DNA of 64,000 nt from Ornithinibacillus sp. 4-3 (GCF_040958695.1 NZ_CP162599.1:1646001-1710000), one strand, 5' to 3'; positions 9,195-18,977 are shown, counted from the first letter of the stretch. Notes: a model not told the origin generated them from the letters alone. A program made the numbers and translations.

Positions 9195-9224
9195 CGCGTC
9201 TTCTTCTATCGGAAAGAAAACGCG
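9195..9224 (-). promoter_or_regulatory. Hairpin in the glnA leader, attenuator-like
   Basis: Read on the minus strand, CGCGTTTTCTTTC pairs with GAAGAAGACGCG (one bulge and one mismatch), followed by a T-rich stretch (ATTTTCATTT). It lies 48-77 bases upstream of the glnA start, where a conditional terminator would sit. Confidence 0.4.
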
Positions 9225-9463
9225 GAAATCATTTGAAAAATCATTTTCTTAATTTAGCACACGATTTTTTCTAACGCAACTATTTTATAAAATTTTTTTC
9301 CAACAAAATACTATTTATTTGTGCTGAATTGGTTTATTTAGTTCTTTTTAGCGTACTAAAAATACTGATTCTATACCGATAAACACGTCGATGATTCTTA
9401 TTTGAACAGATAATCATTTGGTAAAAATAAAATAATTCAGAAAAAACAATTTTATCTTCTGGC

Positions 9464-9492
9464 TTGACTCATGATTTTTAAGCTTGTAATAT
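9464..9492 (+). promoter_or_regulatory. pyrG promoter
   Basis: TTGACT (9464-9469), 17-base spacer, TAATAT (9487-9492), 54 bases before the pyrG start. The run of G known at the start of Bacillus subtilis pyrG transcripts (CTP-sensed reiterative start) is not seen near 9499, so that attenuation system appears absent. The stretch 9225-9463 shows only AT-rich DNA and no gene. Confidence 0.65.
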
Positions 9493-9545
9493 GTGTGAAT
9501 AATTTTTACAAGATTTCAGATCATGAAACAAGTGGAGGAGAGTAA

Positions 9546-11153
9546 ATGACTACAAAATATATTTTTGTTACAGGCGGGGTCGTTTCAGGATTGGGTAAGG
9601 GGATTGTTGCCGCTTCTTTAGGACGTCTTTTGAAGGATCGAGGTCTTAAAGTTAAGATTCAAAAATTTGATCCATATCTTAATATTGATCCCGGTACGAT
9701 GAGCCCTTATCAACATGGCGAAGTATTTGTAACCGATGATGGAGCTGAAACGGATTTAGATTTAGGTCATTATGAACGTTTTATAGATGAAAAATTAACT
9801 GTTAATTCCAGTGTAACTTCTGGAAAAGTATATTGGGACGTGCTTCATCGAGAACGAGATGGCGAATATTTGGGTGGAACTGTTCAGGTTATTCCTCATA
9901 TTACAGATGAGATTAAGAGACGTATACGTGATAATAGTGACCCTAATCCAGACATCATCATAACTGAGATTGGTGGAACGGTGGGAGATATTGAATCACA
10001 GGCATTTATTGAGGCAATTCGTCAAATTGGTAATGATTTGGCTCGTGAAGATGTTATGTATATCCATGTTTCACTAGTAGTATCACTTCCTGGATCTAAT
10101 GAATTAAAAACAAAGGCTACTCAGCATTCATGTAAGGAATTATTGTCAGTTGGTATTCAGCCAGATGTCATTATTTGTAGGTCAGATCAACATATCCCAA
10201 AAGATATTCGACGAAAGATTGCTCAATTTTGTAATGTATCACCAGAAAATGTAATCTCAAATTCAAATGCAAATATCCTTTATGAAGTACCACTGATGTT
10301 AGAAGCAGAAGGTTTGGCTGATGCAGTTACCAAAAGATTAAATCTTGGTTTATTAGAATCTAACTCTAAAGAATGGGAGAAGATGCTAGAAAGAGCAAAG
10401 ACCTCAGACAAATCTGTAACCATTGGTTTAGTTGGAAAATATATTGATTTACATGACGCGTATTATTCTGTTATTGAAGCACTTACACATGGTGGAATTG
10501 AAAATGATGCAAAAGTAAATATTCGTTGGATTGATGCAGAAGAGGTAAATGAAAAAAATATAAAAGAAATGCTTCAAGGCTGTAATGGGATTATTGTACC
10601 AGGAGGATTTGGTGAAAGAGGGATAGAAGGAAAAATTTCTTCCATTCGTTGGGCTAGAGAGAATCATGTCCCGTTTTTTGGTATATGTCTAGGTATGCAA
10701 ATGGCTGTAGTGGAATTTGCTCGTCATGTTGCGAATTTATCTGATGCACATTCCAATGAATTGAATCCATCTACGACAAACCCAGTGATTGATTTAATGG
10801 TGGAACAGCAAGAGGTAGAGGAATTGGGAGGTACAATGCGCTTAGGTGCATATGCTTGTAATCTCTTAGACAATAGTTCTAGAAGTTATCAAGCTTATGG
10901 AGAAGATATTATTTCTGAACGTCATCGTCATCGCTATGAATTTAATAATGCTTATCGTGATATGTTGACTGAGTCGGGTCTTTCTATTGTTGGATTATCT
11001 CCAGACCATCAATTAGTAGAAATTGTTGAATTAAAAGATCACCCTTGGTTTGTTGGTGTTCAGTTTCATCCGGAGTTTAAAAGTCGTCCAAATAGAGCAC
11101 ATCCTTTATTCCGGGATTTTGTCAAAGCTGCGGTGAATAATTCTAAGAAGTAA
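9546..11153 (+). CDS. pyrG: CTP synthase
   Basis: 535 residues, full family length. It converts UTP to CTP using glutamine as ammonia donor. The N-terminal synthetase part (1-265) starts [17 protein letters not shown] with its P-loop-like ATP site; the C-terminal class I glutamine amidotransferase part shows PGGFGERG near 353, the nucleophile Cys in GICLGMQ near 380, and the His-Glu pair in QFHPEF near 514. Start is ATG with gtggaggag seven bases upstream. It normally sits after rpoE in Bacillus; here it lies between glnA and glmS, which suggests either a rearranged or a second copy. Confidence 0.96.
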   Translation: MTTKYIFVTGGVVSGLGKGIVAASLGRLLKDRGLKVKIQKFDPYLNIDPGTMSPYQHGEVFVTDDGAETDLDLGHYERFIDEKLTVNSSVTSGKVYWDVLHRERDGEYLGGTVQVIPHITDEIKRRIRDNSDPNPDIIITEIGGTVGDIESQAFIEAIRQIGNDLAREDVMYIHVSLVVSLPGSNELKTKATQHSCKELLSVGIQPDVIICRSDQHIPKDIRRKIAQFCNVSPENVISNSNANILYEVPLMLEAEGLADAVTKRLNLGLLESNSKEWEKMLERAKTSDKSVTIGLVGKYIDLHDAYYSVIEALTHGGIENDAKVNIRWIDAEEVNEKNIKEMLQGCNGIIVPGGFGERGIEGKISSIRWARENHVPFFGICLGMQMAVVEFARHVANLSDAHSNELNPSTTNPVIDLMVEQQEVEELGGTMRLGAYACNLLDNSSRSYQAYGEDIISERHRHRYEFNNAYRDMLTESGLSIVGLSPDHQLVEIVELKDHPWFVGVQFHPEFKSRPNRAHPLFRDFVKAAVNNSKK

Positions 11154-11252
11154 TATTATAGGTATAATGGAATGGGCCCTGAGAACTGTTTAATAGTCAG
11201 TTGGAATGGGAATTATCTGATAGCAGAGACTTTCGTTAGGAGGAGTTAGAAT
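11154..11252 (+). ncRNA. glmS leader, possible degenerate glmS ribozyme
   Basis: This 99-base leader contains GGGCCCTGAGAACTG (from about 11175) and, after a short loop, CAGTTGGAATGGGAATTATC. The order GAACU ... AGUUG ... AUGG ... UUAUC echoes the P1/P2 core of the glmS ribozyme, but the conserved GACGAGG segment is missing and there is no room for the usual P3/P4 arms. A -10-like TATAAT lies at 11163-11168. I treat it as a degenerate or chance match until a covariance-model search is done. Confidence 0.25.
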
Positions 11253-13058
11253 ATGTGTGGAATTGTAGGTTATATTGGAACACAAGATGCCAAGGAAATT
11301 TTATTAAAAGGTCTAGAGAAATTAGAGTATCGTGGCTATGACTCTGCAGGAATGTCTTTATTAAATGAAGAAGGAAGTCATTTATTTAAAGTAAAAGGAC
11401 GAATTGATGCTTTGCGTCAAACAACAGACAAAACAGTTAAATCTACAATGGGAATAGGCCATACACGTTGGGCTACCCATGGAGTTCCTAGTGTAGAAAA
11501 TGCTCATCCACACCAAAGTTTATCAGGGCGTTTTTCACTGGTACATAATGGTGTGATTGAAAATTATCGTCAATTACGAGATGCATATTTACAGGATATT
11601 CCTTTGAAAAGTGAAACAGATACAGAAGTGGTTGTCCAATTAGTTGAAAAACTTTATAAAGAACAAAATAGTGTGATAGAAGCATTTCAACAAACTATTA
11701 ATCTCTTAAAAGGCTCTTATGCAATAGCTTTAATCGATGAACAAGATCCTGAGAAAATTTATGTAGCAAAAAATAAAAGCCCACTTCTAGTTGGATTAGG
11801 AGACAATGATTTTAATGTTATTTCAAGCGATGCAATGGCTATGCTTCAAGTTACTGATCAATTCGTTGAGATAATGGATGAAGAAATAGTGATTGTAGAA
11901 CGTAAGAACATTACTATTCAGAAGCTTGATGGCAGCAAAGTGGAAAGAGATTCATTTATAGCTGAATTAGATGCAAGTGATATAGAAAAAGGAACCTATC
12001 CTCACTTTATGTTGAAAGAAATAGATGAACAAGCACTTGTGATTCGGAAAATTATTGAAGCATACCAGGATGAACAAAAGCAAATTCAGATAGAAGACAC
12101 AACACGTAATGCGTTGAAACAGGTAGATCGAATTTATATAATTGCTGCAGGAACTAGTTACCATGCGGGGCTAGTAGGAAAACAATTCATTGAAAATCTA
12201 GCACGAATTCCGGTTGAAGTGCACATCGCAAGTGAATTTGCTTACAATATGCCATTATTATCTGAAAACCCATTATTTATTTTCATTTCACAAAGTGGAG
12301 AAACTGCGGATAGTCGCTCTGTGCTTGTCCAGATTAAAGAAATGGGTTATCCAACCTTAACCATTGTTAATGTACCTGGCTCTACTTTATCAAGAATGTC
12401 AGATCATACACTATATTTACATGCAGGACCTGAAATAGCTGTTGCTTCTACTAAGGCATATACAGCACAACTGGCTGTTCTTGCTATTTTAGCAGCAGAC
12501 ATGGCAAACACAAAAGGTATTCAGCTTGATTTTGATCTCCTGCAGGAATTATCGATTGTATCATCAGCAATTGAAACATTATGTGACCAAAAAGAGAAGA
12601 TAGAGAGCATAACAGAACACTTTTTAGCGTCAACAAGAAATTGCTTCTTTCTCGGACGCGGCATGGATTACTATGTAGGTCTAGAAGGAGCCTTAAAGCT
12701 TAAGGAAATTTCCTATATACAAGCAGAAGGCTATGCAGGTGGAGAATTAAAACACGGAACCATCGCATTAATCGAAGAGAATACACCAGTTATTGCTCTA
12801 GCTACACAGAGTTCACTGAACGATTCAATCCGTTCAAATGTAGAAGAAGTGATTGCCCGTGGAGCAAATGTTTGTGTGATTAGTACGAAAGATCTAGAAG
12901 GAGATGCAGATTCATTAATTATACCAAAAGTCCTAGAAATTTTATCCCCACTTGTATCAGTAATTCCATTACAATTGATTGCATATTATGCAGCACTTCA
13001 TCGTGATTGTGATGTGGATAAACCACGTAATTTAGCAAAGAGTGTTACGGTGGAGTAA
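11253..13058 (+). CDS. glmS: Glutamine-fructose-6-phosphate aminotransferase (isomerising)
   Basis: 601 residues, full length. It makes glucosamine-6-phosphate, the first committed step to UDP-GlcNAc and peptidoglycan, from fructose-6-phosphate and glutamine. The N-terminal Cys2 (MCGIVGYIG) is the Ntn glutaminase nucleophile, with TRWATHG near 73 and SDTEV near 122. Two SIS sugar-isomerase domains follow (AAGTSYHAG near 301, SQSGETADS near 348, then [10 protein letters not shown] near 468), and the C terminus ends with the family motif [12 protein letters not shown]. Strong ribosome binding site aggagg. Its usual partner glmM is absent. It may be co-transcribed with pyrG (99-base gap). Confidence 0.96.
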   Translation: MCGIVGYIGTQDAKEILLKGLEKLEYRGYDSAGMSLLNEEGSHLFKVKGRIDALRQTTDKTVKSTMGIGHTRWATHGVPSVENAHPHQSLSGRFSLVHNGVIENYRQLRDAYLQDIPLKSETDTEVVVQLVEKLYKEQNSVIEAFQQTINLLKGSYAIALIDEQDPEKIYVAKNKSPLLVGLGDNDFNVISSDAMAMLQVTDQFVEIMDEEIVIVERKNITIQKLDGSKVERDSFIAELDASDIEKGTYPHFMLKEIDEQALVIRKIIEAYQDEQKQIQIEDTTRNALKQVDRIYIIAAGTSYHAGLVGKQFIENLARIPVEVHIASEFAYNMPLLSENPLFIFISQSGETADSRSVLVQIKEMGYPTLTIVNVPGSTLSRMSDHTLYLHAGPEIAVASTKAYTAQLAVLAILAADMANTKGIQLDFDLLQELSIVSSAIETLCDQKEKIESITEHFLASTRNCFFLGRGMDYYVGLEGALKLKEISYIQAEGYAGGELKHGTIALIEENTPVIALATQSSLNDSIRSNVEEVIARGANVCVISTKDLEGDADSLIIPKVLEILSPLVSVIPLQLIAYYAALHRDCDVDKPRNLAKSVTVE

Positions 13059-13106
13059 GTTTGGTGGATTAAAGTGCCTATGTAATTTGAAATGAAATTT
13101 GATAAA

Positions 13107-13147
13107 AACAACCCTTTAAGCTATTGTGTTCTTAAAAGGTTGTTTTT
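13107..13147 (+). terminator. Intrinsic terminator after glmS
   Basis: AACAACCCTTTAAG pairs with CTTAAAAGGTTGTT (one mismatch) and is followed by six T. Confidence 0.85.
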
Positions 13148-13339
13148 TATTCTGAAAATAAAGTGAACTAACTGTGGCATTAAAATGAAAGTACGACGTT
13201 TATAAAAATGTTGCGATGGTTTATCCCTTTGGATATGATGATTCAAAAGGGTATTTTAACGGAAGACACTTATGCAACAAATGAACCATTTAACTGAATA
13301 ATTGTTAAGGATAAAGAGGGAAAGAAGGGTTGTATTATC

Positions 13340-13876
13340 ATGACCAATACTGATACAGCATTAAGGGATAATATTAGATTTCAATTTAGTATTTCTAGAC
13401 AACTTCTCGAATACCATCTTTCATCATTAAGTCAGGATGAGTATATGTGGCGTTCCCCTAATAGTGGACTGTATATTCAAGAAGTAGATGGAAATTGGTA
13501 TGCTGACTTACCTGAATCTGAAGCTTATGATATTGGTACACCAAGTATTGCTTGGACATTGTGGCATATAACATTTTGGTGGGAAATGGTTTTTAATCAT
13601 TCGTTTGGTGATGGCACTCTAACCAAAGAGGATATAAATGTTAATAAAAATGTAGAATCAGTCAAGTCAACTATCAACTCTCTGATAGAGAGATGGGAAA
13701 AGACATTATCAAACGTAACAGAAGAAGATTTAAATAGTAAACATTACAGTAAATTCCCGTTTAATAATGAGGTGGAATTTCATAAATTAGCCTCTTGGCT
13801 AAATCTCGAATTAATGAAAAATGCTTCTGAAATTGGTTATGTTAGATTCGAATATGCATCATCATTTGATAGATAG
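13340..13876 (+). CDS. DinB-like four-helix protein
   Basis: 178 residues. Helical throughout, with the DinB/YfiT-like pattern of an early helix (RFQFSISRQLLEYHLSSL) and a central TLWHITFWWEMV segment whose His is in the position of a metal ligand in the family. Such proteins are metal-dependent hydrolases or thiol-transfer enzymes (bacillithiol-dependent transferases among them); the exact reaction is not evident. Monocistronic: a terminator precedes it and another follows. Between 13150 and 13339 no gene is seen, only a short CCCTTT...AAAGGG hairpin near 13220-13248 that has a diverged relative near 26226. Confidence 0.7.
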   Translation: MTNTDTALRDNIRFQFSISRQLLEYHLSSLSQDEYMWRSPNSGLYIQEVDGNWYADLPESEAYDIGTPSIAWTLWHITFWWEMVFNHSFGDGTLTKEDINVNKNVESVKSTINSLIERWEKTLSNVTEEDLNSKHYSKFPFNNEVEFHKLASWLNLELMKNASEIGYVRFEYASSFDR

Positions 13877-13983
13877 AAAAGTGCACTTAGTAGCATGATA
13901 TACACTCAAAAATTTTAGGATAAATAACTCAAGTGGAAATTGATCAAACTTTTTTATAAAAATTCTCCGGAACGAAATATTTT

Positions 13984-14033
13984 GAGAGCCTGTTTTAATC
14001 AATTTTTTTCAAAAGCAGACTCTCATCTTTTTA
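13984..14033 (+). terminator. Probable terminator downstream of the DinB-like gene
   Basis: GAGAGCCTGTTTT pairs with AAAAGCAGACTCTC (one bulge/mismatch) and is followed by atctttttatt. It lies about 110 bases after the stop. Confidence 0.6.
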
Positions 14034-14091
14034 TTAAATCAGGCTTTATCGCCCCATTTCGATCGGACTTTATTTTAAACCAACACCCTAT

Positions 14092-14180
14092 AAAAAATTA
14101 ACGTTAAAACCCGAATCTCCAGTGGAAATATTCTTGGAAGACCTTCGGGTTTTTTACGCCCAAATTGGTTAGAAAATCCA
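14092..14180 (+). repeat. Dispersed intergenic repeat, copy 1
   Basis: About 90 bases: AT-rich entry (aaaaattaacgttaaaacccgaa), a CTTCGGGTTTTTTACGCC core, then CAAATTGGTTAGAAAATCC. Nearly the same block recurs at 14890-14980 and a rearranged relative at 21690-21772. The CCGAA...TTCGGG pair followed by T could terminate transcription. The rest of 14181-14559 holds no convincing gene. Confidence 0.6.
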
Positions 14181-14559
14181 AAATTACTACCGCTTTATGC
14201 CTCCTATTTTTTCAATGGGTATATAATAGGGAGCACGTAATTTTTATGATATAATTCAATAAAAAATCAATCGTTTTATCCTAGCTTAATCCTGATCTAT
14301 GCTATGCCTTGCTATTTTGCCAGAAACCTTTATTTTAACTGAAGCTGTGGAACGTGGGTTTGTCGTGATTGAATTATGAGATTTTTCTTTTGGTTATACG
14401 TAAGTAGAAAAGGGAATTAAGTTTATTTCTTACATAATTTACAAGATAAGAAGACATACAAAGAGAATTAGGGATGAAACTTAGGATGCCTTTATTTTTT
14501 TAAATCAATAAAGTTTTTGGAAATGAGATATTAATTATAAAAGTTAACGGAGGTCTACT

Positions 14560-14838
14560 ATGGAGAACAAACAGTGTGACATAATACAGACAAAAGATGT
14601 TAAGGAAAAGAAACTAGAAGTGATTGACGGATTCACGATAAAGTATCATGCAAACGGTAAAACGATATGGTCAAAGGGGAAAATGATTGGAGATCAGACA
14701 GAAGGCTATTGGGAATGGTATCGTGCAAATGGAACTATAAAACGTTCAGGATATTTTGAAAATGGCGAGCCTGTTGGCGAGTGGATTACTTATGATAGCA
14801 AAGGTGAAAAATACAAAACAACTAATCGCGACAAGTAA
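14560..14838 (+). CDS. MORN-repeat protein of the YwqK type
   Basis: 92 residues with two to three copies of the pattern G-x-W-x-x-Y-x-x-N-G-x-x-x-x-x-G-x-(F/Y)-x-x-G (around YHANGKTIW, YWEWYRANGT, GYFENGEPVGEW). These beta-hairpin repeats are MORN-like and are often annotated as YwqK-family antitoxins beside toxins; no toxin gene is adjacent here. Start ATG with cggaggtc seven bases upstream. The gene is bracketed by two copies of a dispersed repeat, which may have moved or duplicated with it. Confidence 0.7.
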   Translation: MENKQCDIIQTKDVKEKKLEVIDGFTIKYHANGKTIWSKGKMIGDQTEGYWEWYRANGTIKRSGYFENGEPVGEWITYDSKGEKYKTTNRDK

Positions 14839-14889
14839 CAACTAATTGGATAGCTTCACTGTTATGTCTATAATAAATTAATGTTCCTT

Positions 14890-14980
14890 AAATAAAATTA
14901 ATGTTAAAATCCGAAGGCCTTTCCGGTTATTTCCACCGGAGCTTCGGGTTTTTTTACGCCCAAATTTGGTAGGAAATCCA
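14890..14980 (+). repeat. Dispersed intergenic repeat, copy 2
   Basis: Matches copy 1 across the entry (attaatgttaaaatccgaa), the core (gcttcgggtttttttacgcc) and the exit (caaatttggtaggaaatcc). The middle 30 bases differ but keep a hairpin (CCGGTTATTTCCACCGG). From 14981 to 15231 no gene is seen. Confidence 0.65.
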
Positions 14981-15236
14981 GTTGGCAGAGACATAATTTT
15001 CGTATCAAAATTTAGCAATATAGTATAAAAGTATGGGAGAGAAGCGATTAGTGTAGGATTTTTTTAATTGGGTATAGTAAATTATGGACATCATAGTGAA
15101 AGATGAAAACATGAAATGCTAGTATGTGACTTTGAGTTTGACGATTATCTGGCAGCTATTTTAAACAGAACTACTGTTTAGTGAAGACTGGTAGACGGGA
15201 AAGAAATATTTTTCTATCACTCTCAACTTACATTAA

Positions 15237-16902
15237 CCTGAATTATTCATAGAAAATCGATAATAAACTGTTATCGCCTGTTTAATCAGCTTTTTTGCTA
15301 AAGATCTACTCATCTAAAAAGTGAAAAAAGAATCCATTTCTGCTAAGGTTAAAGCGCGAACAAATAACCAACAGAAAGGATTCTTATAATGGCTACTTTA
15401 TCGCAATTAACGCTTGATTTCAATCACCAGATTAAATTGTCAAATAATGGAGGTTCCCTTTCTTCCGATACAGGTGAATTCCTCTTTAGAGAATTCGATG
15501 AAAGGATCGGTTTTTCAAAAACATTAGCGCAACATCTCCATTTGAAAGACGAGAGACTTTACTATGTTCATTCAAACGAAAATTTGCTCCGTCAAAAGAT
15601 CTATCAAATCATTGCTGGATATTCTGAAGATGATGCTGCTGACCAATTGACAAAAGATCCTGTGTTTACTCAAGTGATTGGAACGGATGCGCTAGCTTCT
15701 CAACCAAGTTTATCCCGTTTTTTCAAACGGTTTGATCATCAATCGGTCGAACAATTAAATCAGGCCAACCAAGAACTTATGGACAAAATGCATCAATTCA
15801 GAGATTCAAAGGCACTTATCTTTGATTTGGATTCTACTCATTCAGATACCTATGGTAATCAAGAATCTGCGGCTTATAATGCCCATTATGGAACAATCGG
15901 TTTCCACCCACTGGTTGCTTTCGATGGGGTAACTGGTGACTTTATCAAAGCGAAGCTGCGTCCTGGAAATGTCTATACGTCAAATGGTGTGGTGGATTTT
16001 ATTCAGCCACTTCTTGAACATTACAATGAAAAATTCCCAGAGACGACACCATTTGTTCGTGGTGACAGTGGTTTTGCAGTTCCAGCACTATATGATCTGT
16101 GTGAAAAAGAGTCCGTTTATTATGTGATCCGGCTCAAATCAAATGCGAACCTGCAACGATTGGCGGATGAACTCTATCCTTCATCTGTACCTTCTGATGT
16201 TACGAAGACGGAATGTTATTATGAAGAAACTGTTTATCAAGCAAAATCATGGTCAAAACCTAGAAAAGTGATTATAAAGTCCGTACGCCCTGCAGGTGAA
16301 TTATTTTTTAACCATTCGTTCATGGTGACTAATTTAGTAGATGCCTTTTCTCCAAAGGATATCGTCCTTGCTTACCAAAAAAGAGGCACAATGGAGAACT
16401 ACATCAAGGAAGCGAAGAATGGTTTTGGCCTAGATAAAATGAATAGCCATTCTTTCCAAGTAAACGAAGTAAGAATGATGTTGAGTTTACTCGCCTATAA
16501 CTTAACCAACTGGTTGCGTACGCTTTGTTTTCCAAAAGAACAAAAAAAGATGCAAATAGAAACCATACGAACACGGATCATTAAAGTTGCCAGTAAATTA
16601 GTAAAATCAGGGCGATCCCTTTACTTTAAATTATCATCGAGTTTTGTTTACCAAAAATTCTTTTGGACAGTACTTCAGCGAATTCAGAACCTGAAACTGG
16701 AGTAAATCCATCAAGTAATGATCTTTTTAAAAATGTAATGTCAGATCAAGGGGGCAGTCTGCCCAAAAGCAGGCTATTTGCAATGGTTCATTTTAAAATC
16801 AAAACTAAGGATGCGAAATTACCATGATTTTTTAGTGGGAAGAGAAAATATTTGATATTGTCTTTATTCATGAGTTGATTTTAAAAGTGTGAATAATTCA
16901 GG
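15237..16902 (+). mobile_element. IS1380-family insertion sequence, complete
   Basis: 1666 bp, bounded by perfect 13-base inverted repeats CCTGAATTATTCA (15237-15249) and TGAATAATTCAGG (16890-16902). The flanking bases are the 5-base direct repeat ATTAA (15232-15236 and 16903-16907), the target-site duplication. It carries one intact transposase gene. It landed 25 bases before the start codon of an aldo/keto reductase, leaving that gene's ribosome binding site but separating it from its former upstream DNA. Confidence 0.92.
15389..16705 (+). CDS. IS1380-family transposase
   Basis: 438 residues, intact. DDE transposase of the IS1380 group: an N-terminal helical part, first catalytic Asp in FDLDSTHSDTYG near 146-152, second in FVRGDSGFA near 224, and the Glu in the KRGTMENYIKEAKNGFG motif near 338. 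These are in the family's order and spacing. The ribosome binding site agaaagga precedes the ATG. The intact frame and perfect element ends suggest recent activity. Confidence 0.93.
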   Translation: MATLSQLTLDFNHQIKLSNNGGSLSSDTGEFLFREFDERIGFSKTLAQHLHLKDERLYYVHSNENLLRQKIYQIIAGYSEDDAADQLTKDPVFTQVIGTDALASQPSLSRFFKRFDHQSVEQLNQANQELMDKMHQFRDSKALIFDLDSTHSDTYGNQESAAYNAHYGTIGFHPLVAFDGVTGDFIKAKLRPGNVYTSNGVVDFIQPLLEHYNEKFPETTPFVRGDSGFAVPALYDLCEKESVYYVIRLKSNANLQRLADELYPSSVPSDVTKTECYYEETVYQAKSWSKPRKVIIKSVRPAGELFFNHSFMVTNLVDAFSPKDIVLAYQKRGTMENYIKEAKNGFGLDKMNSHSFQVNEVRMMLSLLAYNLTNWLRTLCFPKEQKKMQIETIRTRIIKVASKLVKSGRSLYFKLSSSFVYQKFFWTVLQRIQNLKLE

Positions 16903-16927
16903 ATTAAATTTAAAAGGAGATGAGCTT

Positions 16928-17782
16928 TTGACTGTTGATAATAACGCTTTTATTCTAAATGATGGTTCAGTACTTCCACATATGGGATTAGGTACGGTCG
17001 GTATTGGAGGTGAGCGGGGTACATTAGAAATTTTAAGCGCCCTAAACCTAGGCTACCGTTTAATCGATACTTCAACAAACTATAACAATGAAGGTATTGT
17101 TGGTGAAGCTGTGCGTCGATCTGCACTCTCTAGAGAAGAAATTTTAATTAGTGACAAATTGCCCGGCTCTCACCATGAATACGATAAGGCGTTTATCTTT
17201 ATTCAAGAATCTTTACGTCGCATGGGACTTAAATATTTTGACAAGTATTTAATTCATTGGCCGAATCCTAAAGACGGTAAATATGTAGAAGCTTGGAAGG
17301 CTTTAGTAGATGCTCAAAAACAAGGATTAATCAGAACTATCGGAGTTTCAAACTTTGAACCGGAACATCTTGATGATATTATCGCGGAAACAGGTGTGAC
17401 TCCTGCTACAAACCAGGTGGAGCGCCATCCGTATTTTAATAATAACCGTATGGTTGAAGAAAATGAAAAACGGGGTATTCTTACCGAAGCCTGGAGCCCT
17501 TTTGGTCGAGGGTATTTGAATGATGTGCTACAAAATGCCACAATTAAAGAAATTGCGGATAAATACGATAAAACTCCGGCACAAATTATTTTAAACTGGA
17601 ATTATCAGGCTGGCGTATTTGCTATTCCAAAATCGAGTAATCCAATGCATCAAAAAGATAATATCAATAGTACCAACTTTAAATTAGCTCCTGAGGATAT
17701 TGAAACAATTGATTCATTGGATAAAGGGGAAGCTGGACGTGTAGAAGACCAGAATCCTAACGAATATCACGAATATGTGTAG
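16928..17782 (+). CDS. Aldo/keto reductase
   Basis: About 284 residues from TTG at 16928, chosen because aaaggaga lies eight bases upstream; the longer frame from GTG at 16889 would start inside the IS1380 end and cannot be ancestral. NADPH-dependent reductase with a TIM-barrel fold. Motifs: GLGTVGIGG, LIDTSTNYNNEGIVGEA (catalytic Asp and Tyr), SDKLPG (Lys), LIHWPNP (His), IGVSNFEP, and the NADP-binding IPKSSNPMHQKDN. It resembles bacterial 2,5-diketogluconate/methylglyoxal reductases; the substrate is not predictable. It is now placed under IS-proximal DNA and may be silenced or driven from the element. A terminator follows. Confidence 0.88.
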   Translation: MTVDNNAFILNDGSVLPHMGLGTVGIGGERGTLEILSALNLGYRLIDTSTNYNNEGIVGEAVRRSALSREEILISDKLPGSHHEYDKAFIFIQESLRRMGLKYFDKYLIHWPNPKDGKYVEAWKALVDAQKQGLIRTIGVSNFEPEHLDDIIAETGVTPATNQVERHPYFNNNRMVEENEKRGILTEAWSPFGRGYLNDVLQNATIKEIADKYDKTPAQIILNWNYQAGVFAIPKSSNPMHQKDNINSTNFKLAPEDIETIDSLDKGEAGRVEDQNPNEYHEYV

Positions 17783-17822
17783 CGAGGACACTATATGAGT
17801 TAGATATTCTTGAGCGATAGAT

Positions 17823-17861
17823 AAAAGGCAGATCTGTTTTAAGCAGACCTGTCTTTTATTT
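17823..17861 (+). terminator. Terminator after the aldo/keto reductase
   Basis: AAAAGGCAGATCTG pairs with CAGACCTGTCTTTT through G-U wobbles, 7-base loop, followed by atttt. Confidence 0.8.
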
Positions 17862-17932
17862 TAAAAATGTACCGTTAACGTGCTTGTGTAAGAAAGATTA
17901 ATTTAACTTTATCTTAACATAAAAAACACTGA

Positions 17933-18115
17933 AGCTATTTTTTAGGAGAGAGTGAAGCTGATATTCTGCTAATACATACAATCGGAGTCCAATGGTTGCC
18001 AAATCATCAGATGCTAGAGTTTAGTTTTCAACCAGATCAAATATTTAGTAGTGTAGGCGATTTCATACAATACCTACAAACTATAGATATGAACTACAGG
18101 TCTTTTACCTTTTAG
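17933..18115 (+). pseudogene. Open fragment without a start codon, possible gene remnant
   Basis: Sixty sense codons follow a TGA and end at TAG. The translation reads like the C-terminal end of a globular protein (GESEADILLIHTIG ... DFIQYLQTIDMN) and has no usable start near its beginning. I do not recognise the family. Confidence 0.3.
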
Positions 18116-18191
18116 ACGTATTGAAAGCTGTTTGCTCTTCCTGTTATTGGGGAACCATATTGACATGCTATTTTAAATGGAGGAATTTAAC

Positions 18192-18977
18192 ATGGGAAAA
18201 ACAATTTTCATTACTGGTGCAGGAACCGGACTTGGCAGAGGTGCAGCAATTGGTCTCGCCAAAAATGGTCATCGTGTGATTGCGGCTACAGAGCTGACTT
18301 CTCAAAAAACCGACCTCTTGCGGGAAGCAAATGACAAGAAACTGGATATAGAGGTGATTAAAGTCGATATAACGAACCCTATAGATCTGGGACAGATTGG
18401 GAAATATGACTTTGACATATTTGTTGCAAATGCTGCCGTTAATGAAAGAGGACCACTCGGGGAGGTGCCGATGGAACGATTTCGGGCACTTTTTGAGGTA
18501 AATGTTTTTGCAACGTTGGAAACAGTACAGATAGCTGCACGAAAGATGGTTGAAAAGGGGAGCGGGAAAATCGTTATCATGAGCTCAAGATCTGGAGTTA
18601 TCGCATCTCCAACAAGCGGCCCTTATGAGGCTACAAAGCATGCGATTGAAGCGATTGCCCGTACCTTGCAGATGGAACTGAAAGGATATGGAGTAAAAGT
18701 TGCCACCATTAACCCTGGTTCCTTCAAGACAGGTTTTAATGATCGTTCGGCTGAGGAGCTATGGAAATGGTACGATGAAGAGGAAAATTTTACGAAAAAA
18801 AAGGATATAAAAAAGGCGGAAGAAGGGTTAAAGAACCAGTTTGATCCTAAAGATATGATTGCGAAAATGGTTGAAATCATTCCAGCTGACCATCATAAAT
18901 TCCGTACCGTCTATCCTCAGCAAACGGAAAAAGAGATGAAGCAAGAAGAACAGAAGTGGTGGGATGTGGAAATTTAA
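18192..18977 (+). CDS. Short-chain dehydrogenase/reductase
   Basis: 261 residues from ATG 18192; an in-frame ATG at 18177 is less likely because tggagg lies seven bases before the second one. Rossmann NAD(P) site TGAGTGLGRG near 8-17, VDITN near 60, NAAVNERG near 84, catalytic Ser in MSSRSG near 134 and the YEATK motif near 147-151, then NPGSFKTGF. A classical SDR acting on an unknown hydroxy or oxo substrate; the C-terminal part (DPKDMIAKMVEII) resembles the DltE/oxidoreductase-like subgroup. It has its own ribosome binding site and no operon partner. Confidence 0.85.
   Translation: MGKTIFITGAGTGLGRGAAIGLAKNGHRVIAATELTSQKTDLLREANDKKLDIEVIKVDITNPIDLGQIGKYDFDIFVANAAVNERGPLGEVPMERFRALFEVNVFATLETVQIAARKMVEKGSGKIVIMSSRSGVIASPTSGPYEATKHAIEAIARTLQMELKGYGVKVATINPGSFKTGFNDRSAEELWKWYDEEENFTKKKDIKKAEEGLKNQFDPKDMIAKMVEIIPADHHKFRTVYPQQTEKEMKQEEQKWWDVEI

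Noticed and set aside
9148..9463. GlnR/TnrA box (TGTNA-N7-TNACA) between glnA and pyrG
   Set aside because: I scanned both strands by eye and found no acceptable match.
9400..9545. CTP-sensing reiterative-transcription attenuator for pyrG
   Set aside because: The expected run of G at the transcription start and a terminator in the leader were not found.
16889..16927. GTG start of the aldo/keto reductase at 16889
   Set aside because: It lies within the terminal repeat of IS1380; TTG 16928 has a well-placed aaaggaga.
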